DNA from: JAOTYV01 sp041557595
Lineage (GTDB): Bacteria > Pseudomonadota > Alphaproteobacteria > UBA8366
Direction: 5' to 3'
Length of the DNA: 15,419 nucleotides
Assembly: GCA_041557595.1 (NCBI GenBank)
Contig: JBFFGE010000109.1
Span: 1 to 15,419 of the forward strand
Positions within the stretch are counted from its first letter, which is position 1; the number at the start of each line of letters is the position of its first letter. The translations under genes were made by a program, and so were the position numbers. Positions 6,828 to 14,314 of the stretch are shown piece by piece. The notes beneath the pieces are model-generated. The model did not search any database. It was not told the origin of the DNA and worked only from the letters and a program-made list of their open reading frames with translations.

Positions 6828-7766
6828 TCACGCCACCGCCATGACCTTTGCCGCGAAGTCTTCCATCTGCGCCATATCGCGGTCATAAGAGTCGGACCTG
6901 AAATCGAAGATCAGTTCGGAAACGCCCAGCGATTGATAAGTGCGGACATCCTCGATGATGTCTTCCTGCGCGCCGGTGAACGGCAATCGCTCCTTTCGGT
7001 CCGCCCGCTTGTTGAGATCGTAGAGCGGCGCCTTGAACGAGATCGTCATCAAGTCGAAATCGCGTCCTTCCTCGTCCATATAACTCTTCAACTGATCGAT
7101 CAGACCGGTCAGAACCTCCGGCGTCATTGGGACCGCGGGGTTGGCGCCGACCGGATGCCAGCCATCGCCATAGCGCGCCGCCCGCCGCAGCGCCGCCCGG
7201 CTGTGGCCACCGACCCAGATCGGCGGATGCGGCGTTTGAACCGGCGCGGGTTGGCAGCGCACTTTGTTGAATTGGTAGAACTCTCCCGCATGTTCCACCG
7301 GCTCGCCGGTCCAGAGCTTCTTGAATATTTCGATGTATTCATTGCTGACCGCGCCGCGTTTGTGAAAATCGGGTGCGGCCAGGGCTTCGAATTCTTCCTT
7401 GAGCCAGCCGACGCCGACGCCGACCGTCACCCGGCCATTCGACAACAGATCGATGGTCGCCAGCATCTTGGCGGTCAGAATGGGATTGCGGTGCGGGATC
7501 ACCATGATGCTCGAAACCAGCCGCAACCCCTCGGTCTTCGCCGCGACGAATGTCATCAGGGCAAGCTGTTCGAGCGCATCGCCATGCCCCGGAAAATTTC
7601 CCGCCAGCGTATAGGGATATTTCGAGTCGATCTCGACCGGGAAGACGATGTGATCGGCAATCATCACCGACGTAAATCCAAGACGTTCGGCGTTTTGGAC
7701 CAGCGCGGTCAGCGCCTCGGGTTCGGCCGATTTTCCCCGTGTCGGTAGATAAAATCCGTACTTCAT
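6828..7766 (-). CDS. LLM-class flavin-dependent oxidoreductase (TIGR03619/F420-type family)
   Basis: This 312-residue protein has the luciferase-like monooxygenase TIM-barrel pattern. The N-terminal MKYGFYLPTRG strand is followed by an ADHIVFP loop (the usual DH pair), then SNGRVTVGVGVGWLKEEF and PPIWVGGHSRAALRRAARYGDGWHPVG. The last two are the family's cofactor-binding and signature segments. The pattern fits the TIGR03619 probable F420-dependent subgroup. Whether this organism makes F420 or the enzyme uses FMN cannot be told from this window; no F420 biosynthesis gene is present. The ATG has AGGG about 8 nt upstream. It lies 96 nt downstream of glmS on the same strand, so it could receive read-through from glmU-glmS, but no functional link is evident. 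Confidence 0.88.
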   Translation of the reverse strand: MKYGFYLPTRGKSAEPEALTALVQNAERLGFTSVMIADHIVFPVEIDSKYPYTLAGNFPGHGDALEQLALMTFVAAKTEGLRLVSSIMVIPHRNPILTAKMLATIDLLSNGRVTVGVGVGWLKEEFEALAAPDFHKRGAVSNEYIEIFKKLWTGEPVEHAGEFYQFNKVRCQPAPVQTPHPPIWVGGHSRAALRRAARYGDGWHPVGANPAVPMTPEVLTGLIDQLKSYMDEEGRDFDLMTISFKAPLYDLNKRADRKERLPFTGAQEDIIEDVRTYQSLGVSELIFDFRSDSYDRDMAQMEDFAAKVMAVA

Positions 7767-7862
7767 GTGCTGTGCCCTGCTCCTGACCCGATCGCCGCCA
7801 CCCCTTCAGGCCGCAGTATGGGCGTTAATGTCGGGCGGCAACAAGAGTGGCGCGGAAACCCG

Positions 7863-9695
7863 CTATTCCACCGTCACCGACTTGGCGAGGTTGCGCGGCT
7901 GATCCACGTCCGTGCCCTTGAGCACGGCCGTGTGGTAGGCGAGCAACTGGATCGGAATGGAATACAGGATTGGCGCCACGAACGGGTCGATCTCCGGCAT
8001 TTCGATGGTCGCCGCCGGCTCGGCCTGGCGTTCCAGCCGGGCGATGCCATTCTTGTCGGAGATGAAAATGACCCGGCCGCCCCGCGCGATCACTTCCTGC
8101 ACGTTCGACGCGGTCTTGTCGAACAGCGGATCGTTGCCGGGGGCGATAACGACGACCGGCACGGATTCGTCGATCAGGGCAATCGGACCGTGCTTCATTT
8201 CGCCGGCGGCATAGCCTTCGGCGTGGATGTAGGAAATTTCCTTGAGCTTGAGCGCCCCTTCCAGGGCGATCGGGAAGCTGGTGCCGCGCCCGAGATAAAG
8301 AACATCCCGCGCATCGACCAGTTCCTCGGCGATCGCCGCGATCGCGTCCGCGTCGCTCAACACTTCCGCCGCCCGGCTGGGCACTTCCGACAGCGCGGCG
8401 CACAGCGCAGCGCCTTCCACCTGATCGATGGTGCCGCGGGCGCGGCCGAACGCAATGGCGAAGGCGGCAAGCACGGTAAGCTGCGTGGTGAAGGCCTTGG
8501 TCGAGGCGACGCCGATCTCCGGGCCGGCAAGCGTCGGCAGCACGCCGTCGGATTCGCGGGCAATCGTCGATTCGGGAACGTTCACCACCGAGACGATATG
8601 CTGGTCCTGCGACGCGGCGTAGCGCAGCGCCGACAGCGTATCCATGGTCTCGCCCGATTGGCTGACAAAGATCGACAGCCCGTTCGGCGCCATCGGCAGA
8701 TTGCGATACCGGAACTCGGAGGCGAAATCGATCTCCACCGGAAGGCGCGCGCATTTCTCGATCCAGTATTTCGCGACCATGCCGGCGTAATACGCGGTGC
8801 CGCATGCACTGATCGACACCCGGGAGACGGCCGCCAGATCCATCGGCAGCGGCGGCAGGGTAATGCTGCGCTCCACGGGATTCAGCATCGAATGCAGCGT
8901 GTCTCCGATCACCGCCGGCTGCTCGAAGATTTCCTTCTGCATGAAGTGCCGGTAGTTGCCCTTGCCGATCAACGCGCCGGACACCACGGTCTGGACAACC
9001 GGCCGATCGACCGCGCGGCCGGTCCAGTCGAAAATCGACGCGCTATCGCCGGTGACCACGGCCCAATCGCCTTCCTCGAGGTAGCAGATGCGTTGCGTCA
9101 AGGGCGCCAGCGCGAGCGCATCGGACCCGAAATACATCTCGCCATCGCCAAAGCCGACAGCGAGCGGACTGCCCTGGCGCACGCCGATCATCAGATCGTG
9201 CTCGCCGCGGAAAATCAGCACCAGCGCAAAGGCGCCTTCGAGATCGCGCATCGTGGCCGCGACGGCGTCTTTCGGCGTGCATCCCTCATCGAGATACCGG
9301 GTCACCAGATGAACGACGACCTCGGTGTCGGTTTCGGTTTCGAATTGGTTGCCGCGCGCCGACAGATCTTCGCGCAATTCCTGGAAATTCTCGATGATGC
9401 CGTTGTGAACAACCGCGACACGGTCGGTGGCGTGCGGATGGGCGTTGGTCTCATTCGGCAGGCCGTGGGTCGCCCATCGCGTGTGACCGATGCCGATCGT
9501 CCCCTCGACCGGTTCGCGCTCGATCAAGGAGACCAGATTGACCAGCTTGCCTTCCGCGCGGCGCCGATCGATCCGGCCGTTCACAAGCGTGGCGATTCCC
9601 GCGGAATCATAGCCGCGATATTCGAGCCGCTTCAGGCCGTCGACCAGTAAAGGCGCGACCGGATTCTTGCCGACGATGCCGATTATTCCGCACAT
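7863..9695 (-). CDS. glmS: Glutamine-fructose-6-phosphate aminotransferase (isomerizing)
   Basis: GlmS makes glucosamine-6-phosphate from fructose-6-phosphate and glutamine, the entry step to peptidoglycan and LPS amino sugars. The 610-residue length is standard. It begins MCGIIGIVG, so Cys2 becomes the N-terminal nucleophile of the class-II glutaminase domain. That domain includes EYRGYDSAGIA and HTRWATHG and runs to about residue 220. Two SIS sugar-isomerase domains follow, with ISACGTAYYAG in the first, STKAFTTQL between, and GYAAGEMKHGP in the catalytic part of the second. The C-terminal tail NLAKSVTVE carries the Schiff-base lysine (Lys605). The ATG directly abuts the glmU stop as TGAATG, so translation is probably coupled. 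I see no glmS ribozyme upstream. Confidence 0.97.
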   Translation of the reverse strand: MCGIIGIVGKNPVAPLLVDGLKRLEYRGYDSAGIATLVNGRIDRRRAEGKLVNLVSLIEREPVEGTIGIGHTRWATHGLPNETNAHPHATDRVAVVHNGIIENFQELREDLSARGNQFETETDTEVVVHLVTRYLDEGCTPKDAVAATMRDLEGAFALVLIFRGEHDLMIGVRQGSPLAVGFGDGEMYFGSDALALAPLTQRICYLEEGDWAVVTGDSASIFDWTGRAVDRPVVQTVVSGALIGKGNYRHFMQKEIFEQPAVIGDTLHSMLNPVERSITLPPLPMDLAAVSRVSISACGTAYYAGMVAKYWIEKCARLPVEIDFASEFRYRNLPMAPNGLSIFVSQSGETMDTLSALRYAASQDQHIVSVVNVPESTIARESDGVLPTLAGPEIGVASTKAFTTQLTVLAAFAIAFGRARGTIDQVEGAALCAALSEVPSRAAEVLSDADAIAAIAEELVDARDVLYLGRGTSFPIALEGALKLKEISYIHAEGYAAGEMKHGPIALIDESVPVVVIAPGNDPLFDKTASNVQEVIARGGRVIFISDKNGIARLERQAEPAATIEMPEIDPFVAPILYSIPIQLLAYHTAVLKGTDVDQPRNLAKSVTVE

Positions 9696-11078
9696 TCAGG
9701 AGCGCACCTTGCCTCGTTTCGATTTTTCCGATGGCCGCTTCGGCGCCGCTTCCGATAGTTTTTCCCGAAGCGACCGGGCCCTACCCGGCTTATCAACCTG
9801 TTGTCCGCGGGCGATCGTCAGGGCGTCGCCCTCGACGTCCCGCACCACGGTGCTGCCGGCGGCGATGATCGCCCCGTCGCCGAGCGTCACCGGCGCGACC
9901 AGCGCCGTGTTGGAGCCGACGAACACCGATTTGCCGATCACCGTCCGGTGCTTCGCATACCCGTCATAGTTGCAGGTGATCGTGCCGGCGCCGATATTGG
10001 TGCCCTCGCCGATTTCGGCATCGCCGATATAGGACAGGTGGTTCGCCTTCACGCCGGCGGCGAGCCGGGCGTTCTTCACCTCGACGAAATTCCCGACATG
10101 GGCCTCCTGACCGATGTCAGCGCCCGGCCGCAGCCGTGCGAAAGGCCCGACGACCGCATCCTTGCCCACATTGGCGCCCTCGACATGGGAAAACGCCTTG
10201 ATTTCCGCGCCGCTGTCGACGGTCACGCCGGGTCCGAATACCACATTGGGGCCGACCGTGACGTCGCGCGCGAGCACGGTGTCGTGACTGAACCAGACCG
10301 ACTCCGGATCGAGCAGCGTCACGCCGGCGTCCATCGCCTCGAGCCGGCGGCGGCGTTGCCAGACCGCTTCCGCCCGGGCGAGACCGGCCCGGCTGTCGAC
10401 GCCCATCAGCTCTTCCGCGGGTGCCTCGATGACCGCGCAGGTCTGTCCGTGCTTGCGCGCGATCGCGACGATATCGGTGAGGTAAAACTCGCCCTTGGCG
10501 TTGTCGTTGCCGATCTGACCGAGGAATTCGAACATGCGCGACGCATCCATCGCCATGACGCCGGAATTGCACAACCCGATCGCCCGCTGTTCCGGGGTCG
10601 CGTCGCGGTCCTCCACGATGGCGTCCAGCCCGCCGGCCTCGTCGACGATCAGACGTCCATATCCGGCCGGGTCCGGCGGCCGAAATCCAAGCACCACGAC
10701 CGAGGCCTTCTCCTTGCGGGCGGCCAGCATGCGTTTCAGCGTTTCCGGCCGAATCAGCGGCGTGTCGCCGTACAGGATCAGGGCGGTGCCCACATCGAAA
10801 CCGGCAAGCGCGCATTTGGCCCGGCCTACCGCATCGGCGGTGCCCAAGCGGTCCCATTGAACCGCGGTCGGATTGGGCGCCACCGCATCGACCACGTCGT
10901 TCATATCCGGCCCGACAACGACGACCGTACGCTGGACATTCAACGTCCGGAGGGAGTCGAGCACATGTCCCACCATGGGGCGGCCGGCGATCCTGTGCAG
11001 CACCTTGGGCAGCGCGGATTTCATGCGCGTGCCCATTCCGGCGGCGAGAATAACGGCGGCGGTTTCCGCGGTACTCAT
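9696..11078 (-). CDS. glmU: Bifunctional GlcN-1-P acetyltransferase / GlcNAc-1-P uridyltransferase
   Basis: GlmU performs the last two steps of UDP-GlcNAc synthesis. The 460-residue product starts with the nucleotidyltransferase signature LAAGMGTRM followed by LPK (residues 11-25). YGDTPLI and FYLTDIV follow in the uridyltransferase domain. From about residue 240 there is a left-handed beta-helix of hexapeptide repeats with HVGNFVEVKNA, NHLSYIGDAEIGEGTNIGAG and TITCNYDGYAKH, the acetyltransferase active-site region. The frame is open for 70 codons upstream of this ATG, but GlmU proteins begin at the AVILAAG strand, so 11078 is chosen; its ribosome site is weak. It is the first gene of a glmU-glmS operon with zero intergenic distance. 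Confidence 0.95.
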   Translation of the reverse strand: MSTAETAAVILAAGMGTRMKSALPKVLHRIAGRPMVGHVLDSLRTLNVQRTVVVVGPDMNDVVDAVAPNPTAVQWDRLGTADAVGRAKCALAGFDVGTALILYGDTPLIRPETLKRMLAARKEKASVVVLGFRPPDPAGYGRLIVDEAGGLDAIVEDRDATPEQRAIGLCNSGVMAMDASRMFEFLGQIGNDNAKGEFYLTDIVAIARKHGQTCAVIEAPAEELMGVDSRAGLARAEAVWQRRRRLEAMDAGVTLLDPESVWFSHDTVLARDVTVGPNVVFGPGVTVDSGAEIKAFSHVEGANVGKDAVVGPFARLRPGADIGQEAHVGNFVEVKNARLAAGVKANHLSYIGDAEIGEGTNIGAGTITCNYDGYAKHRTVIGKSVFVGSNTALVAPVTLGDGAIIAAGSTVVRDVEGDALTIARGQQVDKPGRARSLREKLSEAAPKRPSEKSKRGKVRS

Positions 11079-11355
11079 ATCGTGTGTGGTTCCCGGTACA
11101 TTCCCGGCTTGGCCGTCCCAGGGTGCGAAATTGTCATATGGTAAATGGTGCGCCAAGTCACTTATTCTTTCGAAGTCTTTCAACATGTTCTTAACCGCAA
11201 ATTCTAAATTTAGGCTTATGATCGGCGAGGACAGCGCTCGTATCCGAGTACTATTTTTACTTGGTTCCTGGGATCGTGTTGGATACAAGAAGGGCTAGTC
11301 CAAGCGGTGGATGAGACCACCTTTAGGGAAAATAAATAATAATTTACAGGGTGTT
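11079..11355. other. Divergent spacer between glmU and the gph-like gene
   Basis: These 277 bp should hold both promoters. The stretch around 11150-11220 is AT-rich and includes a 10-bp palindrome CTAAATTTAG at 11204-11213. Towards gph, TTGGTT and TACAAG are 17 bp apart near 11261-11289, a weak promoter candidate. A small hairpin, GGTGG/CCACC at 11306-11321, lies in the gph leader. None of these is decisive. Confidence 0.4.
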
Positions 11356-12024
11356 ATGACGAAATCCCCGCTTCCGGCCCTCATCTTCGATTTCGACGGC
11401 ACGCTGATCGAAAGCGCCCCCGAGCTCGCGCACTGCCTCAACGCCCTGCTGGCCGAGGATGGCCGCGAAGCGCTGACCCAGCCGCAGGTCGAGGATATGA
11501 TCGGCAACGGCGTCGCCAAGCTCGTCGAGCGCGGGCTCCGTGCGAGCGGCGGCGTGCCCGCGGATCTGGACGCGCGGGTGAAGCGATTCATGACGATTTA
11601 CGACGCGGCCCCGATCACGGATACCCCGGTCTATGAAGGCGTGACCGAAACTCTGGACAAGCTCGCGGCCGACGGCCATGTGATGGCGATCTGCACCAAC
11701 AAGCCCCATGCCCCCACCCTCAAGATCCTCGACGGCATCGGCATGACGCATTATTTCCGCGTGATCGCCGGCGGCGACAGCTTCCCGGTCCGCAAGCCCG
11801 ATCCCGGCCATCTGGAGGGCGTGCTCGACCGGCTCGGCGTCGGCCGCGATCGGGCGATCATGATCGGCGACAGCCCTAACGATATCAGCTGCGCGGTGGC
11901 CGCCGGCGTGCGGTCGATCGCGGTGACCTATGGCTACTCGCGGATTCCCCATGCGGAGCTTGGCGCGGACCGGCTGATCGATCGCTTCGACGCACTGCCC
12001 GCGGCGATTGCCGAACTCGGCTAA
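11356..12024 (+). CDS. gph: HAD-superfamily hydrolase, phosphoglycolate-phosphatase-like
   Basis: This 222-residue HAD phosphatase is probably a 2-phosphoglycolate phosphatase, though the family is promiscuous. Motif I is IFDFDGTLIES with nucleophile Asp12 and acid/base Asp14. A helical cap (about residues 20-85) follows. Motif II is AICTNKP, motif III is the lysine in VRKPDPGHLEG, and motif IV is MIGDSPNDI. The GYS segment near the C-terminus is typical of Gph. ATG 11356 has AGGGTG just upstream and lies right before the first conserved strand; an in-frame ATG 45 nt earlier is less suitable. It is divergent from glmU and convergent with the alpha/beta hydrolase, 9 nt away. The symbol is tentative. 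Confidence 0.85.
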   Translation: MTKSPLPALIFDFDGTLIESAPELAHCLNALLAEDGREALTQPQVEDMIGNGVAKLVERGLRASGGVPADLDARVKRFMTIYDAAPITDTPVYEGVTETLDKLAADGHVMAICTNKPHAPTLKILDGIGMTHYFRVIAGGDSFPVRKPDPGHLEGVLDRLGVGRDRAIMIGDSPNDISCAVAAGVRSIAVTYGYSRIPHAELGADRLIDRFDALPAAIAELG

Positions 12025-12033
12025 CCGCGGCCG

Positions 12034-12831
12034 TTACAGCGCCGCCAGGAAATCGCGCACCGCCGCCGCGCATTCGCGGTCATGGGAAAACGGCAGGCCG
12101 TGGCGCGCCTGCGGGAACACGCGCAGCCGCGCGCCGGCGATCCGGCGATGCAGATCCGCCATGACCTCGACCGGAATGAAGGGGCTCGAATCCGGATGCA
12201 GGATCAGGGTGGGCGCCGCGATCTCGCCCAGTTCCGGAGCCAGATCAACGCCGGTCAGCACGGCCAGCGCGTCCAGGATCGCGCCGGGCTCGGCGGCCGC
12301 CTGTTGCGCCTCGAACCACGCGGCGCGCGCCGCGCCCAAACCGCCTTTGACGAAGCGCTGCTCCATCATATGGGCGGACCAGCCGGCCATGCCGTCGCGC
12401 TCGATGATGCCGCGCCACGATTCCACGTTGCGGATCGAGCCGCCGAAATGCGCGCCGTTGCAGACGATCAGGCTCCGCAGCCGGCCGCCGCTTCGCGCGC
12501 CGCAGGCCAGGGCAACGGTGCCGCCGATCGATTCGCCGACGAGATGGAACCGCACCGCGCCGGCGGCATCCGCGACGGCCAGCAGGTCATCCACCATGCC
12601 GTCGAGCGACCACTCGAAATTCGCCGGCACCGGCGATCCGCCGTGGCCCCGCATGTCGAACCGGACAATCCGGTAGCGCCCCGCCAGCGCCGGTAGCCAG
12701 CCGGCCCAGCACCCCATGCTGGCGCCGACGCCGTGATGGAACAGGATCGTATCCGGCGCCGCGATCCAGGGTGGCGTCAGATCGATCACGTCATAGGAGA
12801 GATTGCCGCCGCGATACTGTATCTCGGTCAT
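12034..12831 (-). CDS. Alpha/beta-fold hydrolase (enol-lactonase/esterase-like)
   Basis: This 265-residue hydrolase has a complete catalytic triad by pattern. The nucleophile is Ser101 in the elbow VGESIGG, the acid is Asp214 in LILHPDSSPFIP, and the base is His244 in FPQARHGLPF. The oxyanion-hole HHG motif is at 32-34, and FDMRGHGGS follows. The lid region (about 130-200) is short. The arrangement resembles 3-oxoadipate enol-lactonase and related carbon-carbon or ester hydrolases, but no aromatic-degradation genes are nearby, so the substrate is not assigned. ATG 12831 has GGGAG 8 nt upstream, which favours it over an in-frame ATG 39 nt earlier. Confidence 0.87.
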   Translation of the reverse strand: MTEIQYRGGNLSYDVIDLTPPWIAAPDTILFHHGVGASMGCWAGWLPALAGRYRIVRFDMRGHGGSPVPANFEWSLDGMVDDLLAVADAAGAVRFHLVGESIGGTVALACGARSGGRLRSLIVCNGAHFGGSIRNVESWRGIIERDGMAGWSAHMMEQRFVKGGLGAARAAWFEAQQAAAEPGAILDALAVLTGVDLAPELGEIAAPTLILHPDSSPFIPVEVMADLHRRIAGARLRVFPQARHGLPFSHDRECAAAVRDFLAAL

Positions 12832-12839
12832 ATGCCCGG

Positions 12840-12844
12840 CTCCC
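12840..12844 (-). promoter_or_regulatory. Shine-Dalgarno that decides the hydrolase start
   Basis: Minus-strand GGGAG is 8 nt before the ATG at 12831. It argues against the longer form starting at 12870. Confidence 0.6.
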
Positions 12845-12940
12845 GATCCGGAAATTGCACACGGAACCATGCTGCGGCGGCCCGCCGGACCAAGTCAACA
12901 CGCGCGCCGCGCGCCGCCGATTTCCGCATCGGGGTCAGCC

Positions 12941-12969
12941 TTGACACTCCCCGGACCGGCGCGTAAATC
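12941..12969 (+). promoter_or_regulatory. Sigma-70-type promoter of tRNA-Val
   Basis: A perfect -35 TTGACA (12941-12946) and TAAATC (12964-12969) are separated by exactly 17 bp. A short C-rich discriminator follows, and the mature tRNA starts about 14 nt after the expected initiation site. The -10 is only a partial match. Confidence 0.75.
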
Positions 12970-12989
12970 TCCCCTCCCGTCTTCGGATC

Positions 12990-13064
12990 GGGCGCGTAGC
13001 TCAGCGGGAGAGCACCGCCTTCACACGGCGGGGGTCACAGGTTCAATCCCTGTCGCGCCCACCA
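12990..13064 (+). tRNA. tRNA-Val (anticodon CAC)
   Basis: This is a 75-nt cloverleaf. The acceptor stem GGGCGCG pairs with CGCGCCC (13054-13060). The D-arm is GCTC...GAGC. The anticodon stem CCGCC/GGCGG encloses the loop TTCACAC with anticodon CAC at 13022-13024. The T-arm is ACAGG-TTCAATC-CCTGT. The discriminator is A, and the CCA end is encoded (13062-13064). It decodes GUG valine codons. Its 3' end borders the accessory-looking region to the right, the usual arrangement for a tRNA used as an integration site. Confidence 0.97.
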
Positions 13065-13105
13065 TGATTTCAATGAATTAGGCAGAAACAGGCCCTCATT
13101 CATGA

Positions 13106-13128
13106 GTCGCTAGCAACCAATTAGCGAC
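13106..13128. repeat. 7-bp inverted repeat downstream of tRNA-Val
   Basis: GTCGCTA (13106-13112) and TAGCGAC (13122-13128) are perfect inverted copies around a 9-nt loop, 42 nt past the tRNA. There is no T-run, so it is not a standard terminator, although it could still help end the tRNA transcript. Confidence 0.5.
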
Positions 13129-13132
13129 CAAT
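13111..13132. repeat. Tandem 11-bp direct repeat
   Basis: TAGCAACCAAT (13111-13121) is followed immediately by TAGCGACCAAT (13122-13132), with one mismatch. An inverted ATTGG follows at 13141-13145. The spacing of one helical turn is typical of binding sites for a recombinase, excisionase or repressor, but the function is not shown. Confidence 0.5.
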
Positions 13133-13504
13133 AATTTGCGATTGGGTCCTCGTCCGCGAGAACTGGTCGCCCAGACAATCCGATTTGCCGACGCAATAAT
13201 TCATCTTGGCACAAGCAAGAAGGGCGGCGCCGAGTGCATCCTCTTCGGCTACGGGTCACGACACAGCCGACACCGTAGCATCACCTGGACGTGCTCGAGG
13301 CCGCCGGCGGCCACAGATCGTGCGCGGCCGTTTGGCCTATCGACTGCCAGGTCGAGCATGGTGGCCGTCGAAGAATGACCGGGACCGTCAATTCTTTCTT
13401 TTTCGTCTGACCGCTCGCCGCGGGCATGCCGGGCCGGCCCCCCGGGGCACCCCCACGAACCTGCGCACCGCGCGTCATGGGGGGCCCACGTCCGAGTCAA
13501 ATTT

Positions 13505-13526
13505 CCCAAAATTTTTCAAATTTGGG
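13505..13526. repeat. AT-rich hairpin
   Basis: CCCAAA(A)TTT (13505-13514) pairs with AAATTTGGG (13518-13526) with one bulged A and a TTC loop. It could be a weak terminator or protein-binding site downstream of the minus-strand genes. Confidence 0.35.
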
Positions 13527-13616
13527 CATTGGAGGATCCGGTGGCTGCTTTAAGACGATGGAAAACAAAACTATTACTCGACGGTTCATCCGCGCGCACA
13601 CGTCGTCCTCGGCTCT

Positions 13617-13691
13617 TCATCCCTCCCCGAACACGTTCACCACCGTCTCGACCGGGTGCTCGATCATCAACACGGAGTTACGAATGTTCAT
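13617..13691 (-). CDS. Possible 24-residue small ORF overlapping the end of the 209-residue gene
   Basis: An ATG at 13691 opens a 24-codon frame that ends at TGA (13617-13619). It overlaps the last codons of the upstream gene in another frame. GGAG lies 5 nt before the ATG. The peptide (ending VETVVNVFGEG) has a plausible amphipathic composition but no recognisable family. It could be a translationally coupled small protein or the remnant of a longer C-terminus of the upstream gene lost by frameshift. Low confidence. Confidence 0.2.
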   Translation of the reverse strand: MNIRNSVLMIEHPVETVVNVFGEG

Positions 13692-14307
13692 CGCGGCTCC
13701 AGTCTCGCTCTTCGTGCACGAAGTCGATGTGATCGACCATCAACGGATCAATCGTGGCATTGACGGCGGCACGAAACCGGGTGAACGAACGGCGTTCCGG
13801 TCCAGTCGTAAGCGCAGTCCAAGTTCCCCAAGGGGGTGTCGCGGACGGATCGACACCGACGAGGAGTTTGCGTCGCTTTTTCCCAGTGAGGCGAAGCGGG
13901 CGCGTGATATTGCATAGATCAGGCCCGGCAATTTTTCCCCAATCAGCCTGAAGCAGATTAACCGCATGCTCAGCGTCGGCATTGCTCACGATAGGCCTGG
14001 GCTCATAATTCCAGGGAAGATGCATCGGGCCGCCCATCGGACCGATGTCATAAGCCGTGGGATGTTCAACCCGGTGCATCATCTCAGGGGTGAGTTCCTG
14101 GATGATTCCAGCGAACCCCCACTTTTCAGCCCAGGCAACGGTCTGCCTCCATCGTTCGTGCTTCACTACATCGTTGGTGAAGTTCCAGCCGCTCAGGATG
14201 AGCGGAGTCGGCGGCGGAGGGATCTTGCGGTCAGCTGCTACTGCCGCTTCCGAGAGCGCCATATGGACACGATGCCAGTGAATAGGAAGCGGACAAATTT
14301 CTTGCAT
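13678..14307 (-). CDS. Uncharacterised 209-residue protein of the accessory region
   Basis: I do not recognise this protein with certainty. ATG 14307 is chosen because GGAG lies 7 nt upstream; an open extension to 14403 has no ribosome site. Visible features are a PPPPTPLILSGW segment (31-41), an amphipathic stretch ERWRQTVAWAEKWGFAGII (51-69), a Gly/Pro/Met-rich loop GPMGGPMHLPWNYEPRP (89-105), and a basic patch TGKKRRK (141-147) leading into a strand LLVGVDPSATPPWG. It has no signal peptide or membrane segment. The wording of the 51-69 helix weakly recalls DUF1643-type proteins, but not enough to assign it. It follows the HNH gene by 105 nt on the same strand and could belong to the same defence locus. 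Confidence 0.65.
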   Translation of the reverse strand: MQEICPLPIHWHRVHMALSEAAVAADRKIPPPPTPLILSGWNFTNDVVKHERWRQTVAWAEKWGFAGIIQELTPEMMHRVEHPTAYDIGPMGGPMHLPWNYEPRPIVSNADAEHAVNLLQADWGKIAGPDLCNITRPLRLTGKKRRKLLVGVDPSATPPWGTWTALTTGPERRSFTRFRAAVNATIDPLMVDHIDFVHEERDWSRDEHS

Positions 14308-14314
14308 TGGCTTA

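Larger units (their letters stand above)
13065..13616. other. 552-bp stretch without a convincing gene, next to tRNA-Val
   Basis: Short open frames exist on both strands, but none has a good ribosome site or family motifs. The stretch contains a tandem 11-bp repeat and an inverted repeat near 13106-13132, a very GC-rich run near 13430-13455, and an AT-rich hairpin at 13505-13526. It could be an attachment/recombination region, decayed coding sequence, or the 3' untranslated region of the minus-strand genes to the right. Confidence 0.6.

Noticed and set aside
7767..9650. 627-codon plus-strand open frame opposite glmS
   Set aside because: It is rich in Arg, His, Gly and Asp as expected for antisense of GC-rich coding DNA. 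It has no recognisable domain, and GlmS is certain.
9801..11144. Plus-strand open frame opposite glmU
   Set aside because: Antisense shadow of glmU with Arg/His/Asp-rich composition and no domain.
13136..13378. 80-codon plus-strand frame (TTG start) after tRNA-Val
   Set aside because: No ribosome site or family motif, and its second half looks like random Arg/Ser/Ala-rich translation. A decayed gene cannot be excluded.
13249..13509. 86-codon minus-strand frame in the gene-poor stretch
   Set aside because: No recognisable motif and composition typical of noncoding GC-rich DNA.
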